A DNA stretch of 64,000 nt from Stentor coeruleus (GCA_001970955.1 MPUH01000254.1:1-64000), one strand, 5' to 3'. Numbered from the stretch's first letter, positions 30,701-41,898 are shown. A program made the numbers and translations. The notes: generated from the sequence alone by a model not told the origin.

Positions 30701-33006
30701 ATTTTCCTGACATAAAAAAGAACTCTGTTAGACTTAATATCACAACTGCACCATCTAACAAATTCATAGACTCTTTACAATACCCTTTTGGACCAAAGGC
30801 AAAAAGCTTTAAAACCATTTCTGAGAAAAAAAAGAAAGTAAAAAAAAGGTTTATTTTTGATAATCTATCTAAACTTTCTGCTGATGCTCCATAATAATCT
30901 AAAGATAAACATATAACATTACCTACAACAAATAAAGTTATTGTTGCATTGACATAATTTTTTGAAATAATTCTTTTTATTAATAATTGTAACTGCTGGA
31001 TATATTTGAATAGTCCTTTTTTCCAGATCCTAAAAGAACGATAAAGATTTAATAGTGATAAAGATTTTATTCTTGCTATATCTTCAACCATAGTTAAACT
31101 GATTGAGATTTTTTTTTCATATAATTCAACTTGTTTCATGAATTTTTTAACTTTGGGTTGTAGTTGAAAAAAAGCTTCGCTTTTTTTATGATATTTTGAT
31201 GTCGTGATGAAAGTTTTAAATACTGTGGTGTTGGTGTATTTTTTCATAGCTTTTTTTTGTATTTTTTCAAGGTACCCATTTTCATAACAAAATGCCAATT
31301 TGATTTCATGGTTTCTTGATTGTAAAATATTTTCATAAGATGTTGACTGCTGTTTTTCTTTAGAACTGATACGTATTTTAAGTTTTTTATCTTGTTTTTC
31401 AATAAAAGCTTCATTAATGTTAATAATATCAGTTGATTTTATTTCTTCCATAATATAATCTACATATTGATTTGATAATTTCCACTGAAGTTCTGTAGCA
31501 AAAGATTTTATAACAGGTTGGATTAGAATACTAGTATTTCTCATAATATATGAACTTTCTCTAGGGTTCATTACATTTAAACTTAACATCTTGGCTTCAG
31601 GAAACAATATCCTATCAGAATAAACATGGTCAATCAAAGAAATACACTTTTCATTCATCATATCTGTATGAAAAACATCCCTATCATATCCTTCTTTAAA
31701 ACTATTCTCAGCAGCTTCATTTGTTTTCCTTTTAGATAAAAATTTAATCAAATCCTGTTGTGGTAGTTCTCTAATTTCATTATTCCCTTTACTTATCAAT
31801 GTCCTAAAAGCAGAACCTCCTTTTTTCCCTAACACTTCAGAAAACTTAGATGTTATAATGGCAATTGATAAATTTAGTATAAGAAAAGACCCAAGAAACA
31901 CAAGTGGTAAAAAATATAAAAATGAAAAATACCCTAAAGACATTTGTGTATATTGCATAATACCAGTCCAACCTTCTAATGTTATGATTTGGAATACATT
32001 TACTAGAGAATAAAGGAAATTATCAAAGCTCATTGTGTTGTAAAATGGGTTTGTTAGGGATTCTACGCATGATTCATTTGTTTTACAAGTTTCGCTTCCA
32101 CAGATATAATATAATTTTCCTGTTGTAATATAAAATTGGTATTTTTTGTCATGAAAATGATAGGTTTTTTTAGGTTTTTATAGTAAAAAAAATCNATGAT
32201 TCATTTGTTTTACAAGTTTCGCTTCCACAGATATAATATAATTTTCCTGTTGCTATTTCTAAGCAGTTGTTTTTAAATAAACCCATCCAAAGCTGTAACC
32301 CAGCTACAGCGAATAGTATTAAAAAAGCTAGGAGGATTATTAAAGTGTGAAAAAGAGGTTCGATAGATTTTAGTAAAGCCTGGAATATTATCCGAATACC
32401 CTGTACTGATGAAATCCCTCGTAAAGGTCTTAAAATCCTCAAGCTTCTTAAAGCATTAAGCTTAATACCATTTAAATACACTTCAAGCCAACTTGTTACA
32501 ACAATAATAAAATCCAAAATATTCCAATAGTCTCTAAAATAAGAGTCTTTTTGTAAGATAATCCCTTTAGCCATCATTTTCAAACCACATTCTATAGTAT
32601 ATGTATACAAGAAAAAACACTCAAAATTATAATATGTTCCTGATGTATACTGGGCATTTGGATCTTCTAAAGCAAGGATTATTGTGTTAATTATAATAAC
32701 AGTGATAATAAAGAGTTCAAATAAATTGTTGTACATGATGCAAGTTGATAACTCACAGATAGATATCTTTAAACGCATCAAACATTTTCTAAATTCTAAT
32801 AGAATAAACTTATCCTGATATTCATCTAATTCTTCGTATATCGTCATCTGCCCTAAAGTAAGTAAAGATGTATACAATGACGGATTTTTTAATAGCTCTG
32901 TTTCTATTGAGGATGGCGTAGGCTTTGACCTTGGGATGGATAATCGAGAGCTTCGGGTAAAGCTTTTGCCTTGTACCTTAATTTCAAATGTAGTGCCTGA
33001 CATCAT
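27708..33006 (-). CDS. four-domain voltage-gated calcium channel alpha-1-like subunit
   Basis: Two frames are separated by a single-N join in the domain I pore loop. Collapsing the repeat leaves 5,172 nt, exactly 1,724 codons (1,723 aa). Four homologous six-helix domains are visible, each with an Arg-rich S4 (for example NALRSLRILRPLRGI in I and VIRILRIFRILRVLKVFR in II). Pore motifs are TLEGW, SMENW, SSQEAW and STGENY, putting Glu in all four filter positions (EEEE), the Ca2+-selective signature. The C-terminal region with DLEVDSNGYVYYNDMLF may be a degenerate EF-hand. In ciliates such channels act in ciliary or contractile Ca2+ entry. The stop is TGA. A 45-bp in-frame duplication lies at the start of IVS6. 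Confidence 0.92.
28335..28424. repeat. 45-bp in-frame tandem duplication in channel domain IV
   Basis: Two adjacent 45-bp copies duplicate SILYFYSFVTLATF at the start of helix S6 of domain IV. The ORF is kept. An extra 15 residues at this point would be structurally odd, so an assembly duplication like the others is likely. Confidence 0.8.
32069..32252. repeat. single-N contig join with 57-bp repeat and a 69-bp unmatched arm
   Basis: 32069-32125 and 32196-32252 are identical around the join with N at 32195. The left contig continues past the repeat for 69 nt (32126-32194) that differ from the sequence following the right-hand copy. That arm also reads in frame on the minus strand into the shared part for about 20 codons, so it might be a diverged copy of this exon. 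Confidence 0.85.
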
Positions 33007-34098
33007 AAAGTCTTCAGGTATAAAATTATTAGACTAATGGAAGCAAATTATTTGTACTTAGAAACTTATTTACTTAAGCTTGTTTTTGTTTTTTGATAGT
33101 AAATAATATGAATAAGTAGAAAATATTTTTATGGTTTTGAGTGTTGACTTATTATGTTTAAAATTTATAGTCCATCGTAAAACGGCAATTGGATAATAAT
33201 AGAATATTCCTATTGAAATGATGATAAAATTCTTATGTATAAAAAAGATAGCAAAGATAGGATTTAAATTAAAGGCTTTTTGGGTGCTTTACATTTATAT
33301 ATATATATTAATAAATTACATTAAAAAAATAGTATTATGGCAAAATGAGAGTATGGTAAAGATGATTGTTTTTTAATATGATTGATTGATTTAATTGTAT
33401 GTATCTGGTTATGTAGATAAGGAAATTGTGGTTGAAGGAGTTTTTTAGATTATAATAAGTGATTTGAGAAAAAATATATATTTTTTAGTTAATATGATAG
33501 GAGAAAGAAATCATCATTTTGTATAGATAATTAAATAGAAAATTTAGTTTGTTGCAAGATATGAATAAAAAATATTAATAAAAATTAGGCACAATGTTCA
33601 TTTGAAGTTGTAGATTACACACATATTTTGTTAAAGTATAAAAAAATATATTTTAATAACTTGTAAAAATAGTATTCAATACTTTATTAAGCGTAAATCA
33701 TAAGATGATTTACTGAATAAACATAAATGATTTAAGTGATTTTATTGTATGAAACAATAAAGGTATTTTTACAACTTAATATATCATAGAAAAAAATAAT
33801 TCTTTGATTTGTGGTTGAATGGTAAATTTTATATACAATATTTATTATGTTAAACTAAATCCAGAATATAATAACCGAATATTCATTAAATATACTAGTC
33901 ATTTAAATATCTTATAAGTTTTGGAAAATAATAAATAATTTGCAGTTTAAACTACACTAAGGAATTCAATATAAGAATAGAGTGAAATTTATCCTATATC
34001 CAAAACATATAAAACAGATTAGGATTTTAAACACAATCAATAAATTTCAAATTTTCGCATAGTAATATACACTTATTAAAGTTTCTTAGAATATAATA
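33007..34098. promoter_or_regulatory. divergent intergenic region, 1.1 kb
   Basis: One of the longer gene-free stretches. G-rich on the left (to about 33560), AT-rich in the middle with a TA run near 33294-33310, and more C on the right from about 33830. No coding potential, tRNA or repeat was recognised. Confidence 0.45.
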
Positions 34099-35172
34099 AT
34101 GAAATCAAGCGACCCCACGTAACACCTATTCAGACTATTCATAAAAGCTTACACCTGGCCACGTGATTCCCATGGTCTATTCGATTACGAATCCCAATCA
34201 ATAACAAAAGACCATATCAAACTTCAAGACTCATGTAAGCTTTACCGTTGCAACAACAACATTCTTCATTACAACTTCCAATCATCCCCAAAAGATTCCC
34301 TACCATTCTTATCAATAGAAAAAACTCCTTCTGGTTTCCTTATCAAACCTGAAGTTGAAGGGGAAATGTGGATGGTTATTGATTGCAAAAAAACAAAAGT
34401 CCAAGGTAAAGGTTATAAACTTAGTAAAGGTGAAGTAGTCAAATTAGGACGAGTACGTTATGTTGTAAAAGAAGTTTGTGGGTACTTTGATGAAGAGGAA
34501 CAGGGTATAGATAAAAATTTTATCCCTAGTCCTATACGTGAAGAAAATTTACTATGTAGGATTTGTCTTGGAGAAGAAGAGGAAAATGATCCTTTGATAT
34601 CCCCTTGTGGATGTGGAGGGACAATGAAATACATCCATTTGTCTTGTTTTAGAAAGTGGATAGACTCAAAAACCCAAAAAAAGCAAATCGATAACTCATT
34701 TTCTTATCATATAAAATCTCTAACTTGTGAGATCTCACGTTGCAGAATCACCCCTAGTATTGTTATTCAGAATCAAATTGTTGACTTACTCCCAATACCA
34801 AAAGTTGATCCTCCATATATAACCTTAGAATCTTCAGTATCAGAAAAATATGAATATAGTATACATCTTATTTCATTAAACAACAAAAATAATGTTAGAC
34901 TTGGTAGAGGACATGATAGTGATATTAGAATATCTGATATATCAGTTTCAAGATGTCATGCTGTTATAAGATATTGTAATGGAGAGTTTATTTTAGAAGA
35001 TAACAATTCGAAATTTGGCACTTTGGTTGAAGAGAAAGAAATTTGTGTTAATAAAGGAAATGCTTCTGTTTGTATTCAAGTTGGAAGGACTTTGTTTGTG
35101 TTCAATTTTAATAGTCAGGAATGTGAGGAAAATGAAAGCTCGGTTGATGAGACTGATGAAGAGCAAGAGTAA
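34099..35172 (+). CDS. RING-CH and FHA domain protein, two exons
   Basis: Exon 1 is only 20 nt (34099-34118). Exon 2 is 34134-35172, giving 352 aa and adding 89 residues upstream of the first long-frame ATG. A RING-variant domain (about 152-220) has LCRICLGEEEEN, SPCGCGGTMKYIHLSCFRKW and C-terminal Cys ligands. It is followed by an FHA domain (about 255-330) with VRLGRGHDSDIRISDISVSR, CHAVIRY and NNSKFGTLV. RING-CH domains are usually E3 ubiquitin ligase modules and FHA domains bind phosphothreonine, so phosphorylation-directed ubiquitylation is a reasonable inference. The C-terminus is acidic. No membrane span is evident, unlike MARCH ligases. Confidence 0.88.
34119..34133 (+). other. 15-nt spliceosomal intron
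   Basis: The sequence is GTAACACCTATTCAG, with A at position 10. It follows a 20-nt first exon. Removing it gives an open frame from the ATG at 34099 through the whole RING-CH/FHA gene. Confidence 0.9.
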
Positions 35173-35902
35173 GTAATATAGAATATATATGATTATGAAA
35201 ATTTGGTAGAGGTGGAAAGATGAAGATTTAGAGGTGTAAATTGATGGGTCGTATGTCGGATTTATAAGGGGGTTTTTATTTGGTAGAGGTGGAAAGATGA
35301 AGATTTAGAGGTGTAAATTGATGGGTCGTATGTCGGATTTATAAGGGTTTTTTTTTTGAGTGTGGCGATTTTTTTATAGGGTTTTATATTTTTGTTGAAG
35401 TTTTTATTTAGATGGTAAATGTGTTGGCTTGTTTTGTGATATTAGTATTTGGTTAGGGTTATAAAGTTAAGTTTTGTATTTTATATGAATTTTTGGTTAT
35501 TATAAAATATTTTGTAAAGAAAATTACTTGATTTGAAACTGATTTGATATATTAGCGATATTTGTTTTGTTGTATAAGGTAATTTAAATCATGTCTACTT
35601 ATAAGGTTTTTATATAATTTATCACTTTTTAATATTACTCATAATAACCTTCTTTTAATAATATTTTCAAACAAATAAACTAAAAACACTCAATTTCCCA
35701 TATTTCTAGAAACCTTCAATCATAAATAAAATTACAAAATCCAAACTCCCACCTTTTATCCACAATCCTACACCTATACACCAAAAACAGCGAAATCCTC
35801 TACAAACTTGCATAATCTCCTACAAACTCGGAAAAGCCAAACAAAAACCCAATCTGCCCCTTCACCTCTAAATCTTCATAAACTTAAATAATAATTTTTA
35901 AT
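35173..35902. other. intergenic region with skew switch
   Basis: G/T-rich to about 35540, then C-rich and G-poor from about 35640 to the next start, as between tandem plus-strand genes. It contains the 77-bp tandem repeat listed separately. No gene was seen. Confidence 0.45.
35201..35354. repeat. 77-bp tandem duplication in 3' flank
   Basis: Two near-identical copies with period 77 just after the RING-CH/FHA gene, differing mainly in the trailing G/T run. No N is present. It could be real or an assembly overlap. Confidence 0.8.
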
Positions 35903-36769
35903 ATGGAAGAAGACGCTCCAAAGCCAAAACCCCAAGTCCTAACAAGTGAAATGATTGCCCGAGCTCTAGACTCCCCATTAGCCCACACTTCATTTGGAAA
36001 ACTCCCATTATCCGATGAAAAATCAGCTCCGGTCTGGACCTTCAGCAACGACACTCGTGACAAAATAAGCAAGCAATATCTAGGAGAACTTAACATGCCA
36101 CCAAGTATCGGCCCAGGTCCAAAATACGAAGTGACCGACAAAATGAAATTCCATTCCGCTCCAGAGTTTTCATTTGGTAATGATAAACGAGTAACGCTTG
36201 GGAAAAAAGTTACATATGATCATTATGAGATTCAAGATACATTTACTGATCCAATAAAAGCGAAAATTTATACAAAACTTAATTATGGGAATACAAAATT
36301 TGGCACAGAATCTAGAATGCCTCCTCCAGATATACAAGGAACACCTGGTCCTCAATATTATCCTCCTATAAAACCAGAAGTTCCTATAGCACCAAAATAT
36401 ACACTTGGAGCTAGGAGGAATAATCCTGGAAGTTCTGGATTAGAAAATCTTGTTAGTACACCTGGACTTGTTGGACCTGGAAGATATAGACCAGAATCTT
36501 CAGCTTATACTAGTACTCATAGAAATCCACAGAAATGGACTTTTGGTGGGTCTGAGAAAATAGGGAAAATGCCTAAACCTGTGACGAAACATCAGACTTA
36601 TGATATGAAAAGTACAGCATGTGGACAACAGATTGTTTCGAATAAGAGAACTGAACCTACGATTAAGATTGGCACGTCGACAAGGGATCAAAGAGCGAAA
36701 CTTGGCATGTTTAAAGATATGATGGCTTATGTTCCACCTAAGGTTTATCTTCCACATCCGACTATATGA
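35903..36769 (+). CDS. STPGR (sperm-tail PG-rich/SHIPPO) repeat protein
   Basis: This 288-aa protein has several Pro-Gly-Pro-x-x-Tyr repeats: IGPGPKYEV, TPGPQYYPP and LVGPGRYRPES, plus weaker copies with FGN/FGG turns (PEFSFGND, KWTFGGSEK). This repeat is typical of ODF3/CIMAP-type proteins that bind microtubules in cilia and basal-body-linked arrays. In ciliates such proteins decorate axonemal or cortical microtubules. The stop is TGA, followed after four sense codons and a second TGA by TAA. The start is in TTTAATATGG. Confidence 0.84.
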   Translation: MEEDAPKPKPQVLTSEMIARALDSPLAHTSFGKLPLSDEKSAPVWTFSNDTRDKISKQYLGELNMPPSIGPGPKYEVTDKMKFHSAPEFSFGNDKRVTLGKKVTYDHYEIQDTFTDPIKAKIYTKLNYGNTKFGTESRMPPPDIQGTPGPQYYPPIKPEVPIAPKYTLGARRNNPGSSGLENLVSTPGLVGPGRYRPESSAYTSTHRNPQKWTFGGSEKIGKMPKPVTKHQTYDMKSTACGQQIVSNKRTEPTIKIGTSTRDQRAKLGMFKDMMAYVPPKVYLPHPTI

Positions 36770-36944
36770 GTTTGATGTGAATAAAGATAACTTATGAATT
36801 CACGTGAATTAGGTTTTTTTTTTAGTGATTTTTTTAGGATTATACCTGAATGTATTTAAAAAATCATGATCAAAGATATTCCTCTATAGGGTATATCATC
36901 AAGCTTAATAGTTTAATTATTATATTGTTTTAAAATATTATAGA

Positions 36945-37781
36945 CTAAAGTATCTCAGAATCTTCAACTGTTAGTTTTATTTTTCCAAGTTGTTGTATTG
37001 TCATCCTTCGATCTTTAGCATGTTTATCCACAATAAGTTTTTGTATTTTAAGATTATGTTCGATATTAGAATTCAGTTTTCTAAACTCAGGATTTAGATA
37101 CTGGTCCTCTTGTTTTTCAGCTACTTCAATTATACTCATAGGTGATTGGAAGACTGATTTTGACCCTAAAGGCCTAATAACTTTTTTTTGTGGAAGAAGA
37201 GTTTTCTTTCTTGGTAAAATCCCTAATTTCTTATCAATCAACGATGTAATCATATTGTTCAAATTATTATTCTTTTTATGTCCTAACGGAGAGCCTTTTG
37301 GACTTGTAGTAAGTGACGGTAGCATCGAGTTCTGTGGCGAGTTACAAGCTGAAAAGCCTTTAAAAGCATATCCTTCCCCAAATTTCCTTTTGTTTTTCAT
37401 AACCAAATACGATACATCGACTTCACGAAAACTCTCAAAACTAAGTTTTTCCATTGGTGTCTTCGGATATTCGCTATTCAACAAACTATTAAGCCTATCT
37501 TTATTCATAGAATCCCTAAGCCTATTTTTTTCTCTAAGATAAGCTGTCAATCTTTTTTTACCATTTTGATAAGCACGACTAGCTTCAAATTTCATAGGAT
37601 TAAGTTCTGTGTTTGATATTTGATCATATACAAGATTAAGTCTTGATAATTGAGATTCCATATGCCGGGAAAGGTTTTGTATTGGAGGGTTTTGTAGCGC
37701 ATGGCATTCTTTTAGTATATTTTCTATTGTTGAAGAAAACCTACGTCTTGAAGAGCTTTTTCCAATGAATTTGTCAGCCAT
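36945..37781 (-). CDS. unknown basic protein
   Basis: This 278-aa protein is rich in Lys, Arg, Ser and Leu, with a helical N-terminal half (SRHMESQLSRLNLVYDQISN) and a Ser/Pro/Gly segment with SPKGSPLGHKK. No domain was recognised and no membrane span is present. It starts 68 nt after the stop of the upstream four-span membrane protein gene and converges on the STPGR gene. It may be cytoskeletal by composition and neighbourhood, but this is weak. Confidence 0.68.
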   Translation of the reverse strand: MADKFIGKSSSRRRFSSTIENILKECHALQNPPIQNLSRHMESQLSRLNLVYDQISNTELNPMKFEASRAYQNGKKRLTAYLREKNRLRDSMNKDRLNSLLNSEYPKTPMEKLSFESFREVDVSYLVMKNKRKFGEGYAFKGFSACNSPQNSMLPSLTTSPKGSPLGHKKNNNLNNMITSLIDKKLGILPRKKTLLPQKKVIRPLGSKSVFQSPMSIIEVAEKQEDQYLNPEFRKLNSNIEHNLKIQKLIVDKHAKDRRMTIQQLGKIKLTVEDSEIL

Positions 37782-37849
37782 TGTTGGGTGTTTAAATATA
37801 AAATTATAATAAAGATATTATGAGTATTTAAAAATATAGGAATTAGATA

Positions 37850-38353
37850 TTAGGATATAGGGTCGTTTATAGGGATTTCACATATTTCATCTGTTTCTAA
37901 GAGTTCTGAATGAAGAAGACAGAGAATGAATGTACCTAGAAGGATTCCGTAGATTGGGATTATAAGATAGGCTTGATTGTATAAACAATTATCAAAAATT
38001 TTCATAACGTAATATAGAAATGTACAACTGCTACCGAAGATAGTAAAGATTGTGTAGGTTGCTATTGCTAAAACTTTTGATGAGGCAAATCCATAATAAC
38101 CGATTGTTGGGAGTATAATAAAAGATAAATTAAATGCTAGAATATAGAAAAACTCATATATGCTAGTCTTTTCCAAACTTATTTCTGAAGCTGAAAGAAG
38201 GAAGTTGTCTCCAAGAGAAAGTTGATAGCTTTGCATTATGGCTATAAGAAGAGTATGTCCAGCACCTGTTGTCCCTAAAATTACTTGAATCACTAATCCT
38301 GTACTTATGAATTTGTTTAGTACTAAAGATGATTCATTTTTTTCTCCCCTCAT
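37850..38353 (-). CDS. four-span membrane protein, unknown
   Basis: This 167-aa protein has four hydrophobic segments (about 14-36, 68-89, 94-117, 128-147), a charged N-terminus and an acidic tail (LLETDEICEIPINDPIS). No family was recognised. Its layout resembles small tetraspan or MARVEL-like proteins but lacks hallmark motifs. Frame, start (AAATTATGA) and spacing to the next gene support it as real. Confidence 0.7.
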   Translation of the reverse strand: MRGEKNESSLVLNKFISTGLVIQVILGTTGAGHTLLIAIMQSYQLSLGDNFLLSASEISLEKTSIYEFFYILAFNLSFIILPTIGYYGFASSKVLAIATYTIFTIFGSSCTFLYYVMKIFDNCLYNQAYLIIPIYGILLGTFILCLLHSELLETDEICEIPINDPIS

Positions 38354-39040
38354 AATTTATATTTAATTGGTAAGTCGATTTAAAGAAGATAAAGATTAAG
38401 GTTTGATTAATCAATTAGGGATATGAACTGTGATAAGAAAATAAAGAGAAAAAGTTGTTGAGAGTTTTGAAGTTATGGTAGGAAAAGGGGAAACTAATGT
38501 GTTTTTNCTCTATATTTTTGCCACCTCAAACAGATAAATACTCGTAATGACTAAAAAAATAAGGCTCTAATTTGTATTTTCTACTTATATTTTTATTCAT
38601 AAGAATTATCTGTTCTACCATACCCAAAAAAATAATCAGCTTTCTTTTTCAAAGACTAAATATTAAAATAAAATAGAATTTCTCTCAATATAATATCCCA
38701 AAATAGCATTTTAAATTAATTCTCATAATATTTTAATTTTATTCAACATAAACAAAACCCTATTAACATTCCATGACCATCTTTAAACTCTTTCTCAAAG
38801 CCACCCAATTCATCTAATCCCTAAACTTTAAACCCATCACAAATTCTAAAATAAATTTTCTCATCAAAAAACTTTCATTCTTCCTACCAACCTAAAATCT
38901 TATCTAAAATCATAAAATAATTTTGACCTTCTTATAAAATCATACAATAAAAACCTTCTTCCCAAATAATATTTATATCAATAAGACAACTTAATCATCA
39001 TCTGCTATAATCAAATATCGAAAACCCTGTAAAATTTATA
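38354..39040. promoter_or_regulatory. divergent intergenic region with a single-N join
   Basis: G-rich to about 38500 and C-rich from about 38640. An N at 38507 marks a contig join without duplicated flanks, so sequence could be missing here. No gene was seen. Confidence 0.45.
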
Positions 39041-40318
39041 ATGGGTAATTTAATTATCTACTCAAGATCCAATTCCTCTGTTTTCGAAGTCATCCCCAAT
39101 CTCAAAACCTTAACAAATTGTATTTTTTACCTAGGGCTTCGTGAAGATATCATTAAAATATATAAAAACTATATCTTTTACATTTCCAAAAACTTTTATG
39201 TATCAAGGTCTGAACTTCGGAGGATTTCCCGTCATACAAGTCTTGAAGGTATTGAAGAAATAATATTCGTCTATTTCCTCAAACCTCAGTTTAAACGTGT
39301 AAACATCATGGAATTATTAGCTGCTATTATAACTTACTCATTTTTAGACTGGGAACAGAAAATTGTCCTTGGAATTCAAATTTTTGACTTTGATGGGAGT
39401 AAAAATCTTACAGAAGATGAGTTTTTTATTATGGCCAAATGCTTTATATATGGAATTTCTACAATGACACAAGGAATTAGTGCTGAAAATGATGTGATAA
39501 AATTTTTGTCGCATAGTTTGTTTTTAAATAGAGCTGAACTTACGATTAGTGAGTAAATTTTATATAGATTGGTTATGTGGGTTAGACAAAATCAATTACT
39601 TTATGAAATGTTTCAGTTTAATCAACCTAATGTTGTTAAAAATGATAAGAAAAAAAGGGATAGTAGGTTTGGGAGTTTAGAGAGAAAAACTGTTGATTTG
39701 AGGAAACCGGTAGCACATCATAGGAGAGTTAAGAGTTCATTTAATGACAAACGTGAAGAGAAATTTTCAGTTGTAATCGATTCTAAAATAGTAACAAAAC
39801 AAGAAATCATAATGTTAAAATCTCAATTTGATGAACTATCAAATAATGGACTTGTGTTATTTAAAACTATATTCCCAGTCATAAAAACCTTAGGCTATAA
39901 GCTAGAAAATGTTGTAGACCATAATTCAGATAAGCAAATATCATTTCATGACTTATTACAAATGCTTTTTCGTAAAGCTAGTAAAAATCAACTTTTAAGG
40001 TTATTAAAATTTATAGGAGAATCAATAAAAGAAAGTGTAATTTTAGAAGAAGAAAAACCTGCAAATAAAAAAAAAAATTTTGACCCGAAATTATATCATA
40101 CATATAAAATGATGTTTGATAGATACGACACAAACAAAGATGGAAGGATTGACTTGAAAGAACTTAAAATAGGACTTAAAAACACTTTTACAGAAACGAC
40201 GATTGAGAATCTGTTTGAAAAGTATAATAAAGAGAAAAAACATGGGCTTTGTTTGAGGGAATTTGTCAAAATGTATGCACCTGAAAGTTTTGAATTACCT
40301 GAAAATATTAATAAGTAG
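39041..40318 (+). CDS. EF-hand calcium-binding protein, two exons
   Basis: Exon 1 is 39041-39552 and exon 2 is 39568-40318, giving 420 aa. Two canonical EF-hand loops are present: DFDGSKNLTEDE in exon 1 and DTNKDGRIDLKE near the C-terminus, with a weaker one at DHNSDKQISFHD. The N-terminus MGNLIIYS has Gly2, so N-myristoylation is possible. A basic linker separates the two halves. It is likely a Ca2+ sensor; no kinase or phosphatase domain is present. Two separate frames become one after splicing. Confidence 0.88.
39553..39567 (+). other. 15-nt spliceosomal intron
   Basis: The sequence is GTAAATTTTATATAG, with A at position 10, in phase 2 so its TAA is in frame. Removal rebuilds a Glu codon (GA|A) and continues into LVMWVRQ. 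Confidence 0.92.
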
Positions 40319-40587
40319 TTAAAAGATTATTATTAACAGATTTTTGATATTATTTTTTTACATGTAAAGAGTTTTATATAATCTCCTAGATAAAAAAAAA
40401 ATTGTAATATTATAAGACTTCAACATATTGAAGGGTAAAAATTAAATCCAAGATAGTGAATAATAATAAACCTAACATCTAAAAGTATTTTATATCAACC
40501 AAATCTGATGGCAAATAAAAATCGATATTTCCATACCTAGTCTAACTAAATCTTTACATATTAAATGCTTTTGATAATATAAAAATA

Positions 40588-41160
40588 ATGCGCACAAGTA
40601 ACTTTAGAAGACCCACAACCTTTCGTGATATCCAAGAGCTCGCATCCCCTAAACGCGTAATATCCGTTAAAGTCTTAGAAAAAAATCCTTTCGATAACAT
40701 TGAAAGTCAAGATGATGAATACTGCGATCTTTCTATAAGCATAATCAGTGAAGAACCCTTAATAGACAGAGAAAAATCTCCTAGTCCTGATATGTTTGTC
40801 AGAGGGGAATTAATAAAATCAGTTAAACAAAGTCTTGCTGAACTTAAAAACGAAGCTACTTTATATATAAATTCTAGTGATAGAGCTGTACAAGGGTCTA
40901 TCAAAAAATTTCATGAAAGTGGGTGTTCTGTGGAATCTTTCGCTCCTGACCAGGATACGATTACTTTTTTAAATGATTTGAGAAATAGTGTGAAAACTTT
41001 GCATGAACAATTAGAAAAAAATGAAGAGTTGTTCTCTTCAAAAAGACTAGAAAACCAGGAATTGAAGAAAATTGTTGATAGTCTTGAAAGCAAAGTTAAA
41101 GAAAAATCTATCATAGATATTTCTAGTAATAATACCAATTGCTCATGTACGATAATATAA
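40588..41160 (+). CDS. coiled-coil protein with C-terminal CAAX-like CTII
   Basis: This 190-aa protein has a polar N-terminal third, then a coiled coil at about 115-170 (LNDLRNSVKTLHEQLEKNEE), and ends in NCSCTII. The last four residues fit a CAAX prenylation box (Cys, two aliphatic-type residues, Ile), with a second Cys two residues before it that could be palmitoylated. A membrane-anchored coiled-coil adaptor is a reasonable reading. The protein at 61680 ends in a similar CKCIIS. No enzyme domain is present. Confidence 0.78.
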   Translation: MRTSNFRRPTTFRDIQELASPKRVISVKVLEKNPFDNIESQDDEYCDLSISIISEEPLIDREKSPSPDMFVRGELIKSVKQSLAELKNEATLYINSSDRAVQGSIKKFHESGCSVESFAPDQDTITFLNDLRNSVKTLHEQLEKNEELFSSKRLENQELKKIVDSLESKVKEKSIIDISSNNTNCSCTII

Positions 41161-41898
41161 CCTATCAATAATATCTTAATCTCAAAATCGTAATTTCTGG
41201 GTTGTAATAAGGACAATTTATTTGGTTCATTGGATTTCTTGATAAACATCTTCAGAGTAATAAAATTTTATAGTAAAGAAACCTTTTAACCTTTTCTATA
41301 CTATTTTAATTTACCCAACAGATATTTATATAAATTTCAGATAAAATCCTATTTTCGTGATGGATTTACTGTTTAATGTATTAAGTAAAGTAATTATAGC
41401 AATATTCATACTTATATTCATAATAAAGGGTGTAATCATTATATAAAGAACTTTTTTTCATAGATACATGGTGATATTCATAAAAATTGTTGAGATGATA
41501 TGTTTTTCTATTAAAATTACCCATAAAATGCTGAAGGTCTATATTTTTTAATATAAAAAAATGTAGTTATCGTCATAGTTTTATTTCATTCTAAATATAT
41601 TTATACTTTCCCGTCATTAAATCATCATAAAAAAAAAGCGAAAGATGCATATGATTATGCTGGCTACAGAAAATCCAAATAAGCAACAGGCACTATCATG
41701 GAGAACAAGCTAAAGAACCTAAAATACAAAAAAGCTTATTAGGGACTACAAAAATCTAACAAAAATGTAAACTTCCCATAAAAAGCCTAAAATTATCTAA
41801 ACAATAAACCAAAATCAACTCTTAATCCAAAAAACAAAAACTATCATCTTCATAAAACCATAAAATTCCCTATCTCCATATAATAAATTCAATTACTC
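41161..41898. other. convergent intergenic region with a small high-complexity island
   Basis: Between two converging genes. The skew is less regular than elsewhere (a C-rich patch near 41270-41335, then mixed). 41638-41720 is richer in G and C, includes the small hairpin GCATATGATTATGC, and holds a 22-codon frame that I do not call as a gene. A small RNA gene is possible but unproven. Confidence 0.35.

Noticed and set aside
39404-39418. GTAAAAATCTTACAG as a 15-nt intron in the EF-hand gene
   Set aside because: It lacks the A at position 10, and it encodes part of a canonical EF-hand loop (DFDGSKNLTEDE), so it is coding sequence.
41640-41665. U5-like snRNA loop on the minus strand (ATCTTTCGC followed by a T run)
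   Set aside because: The invariant loop bases after the T run are absent and no Sm site or flanking stems fit.
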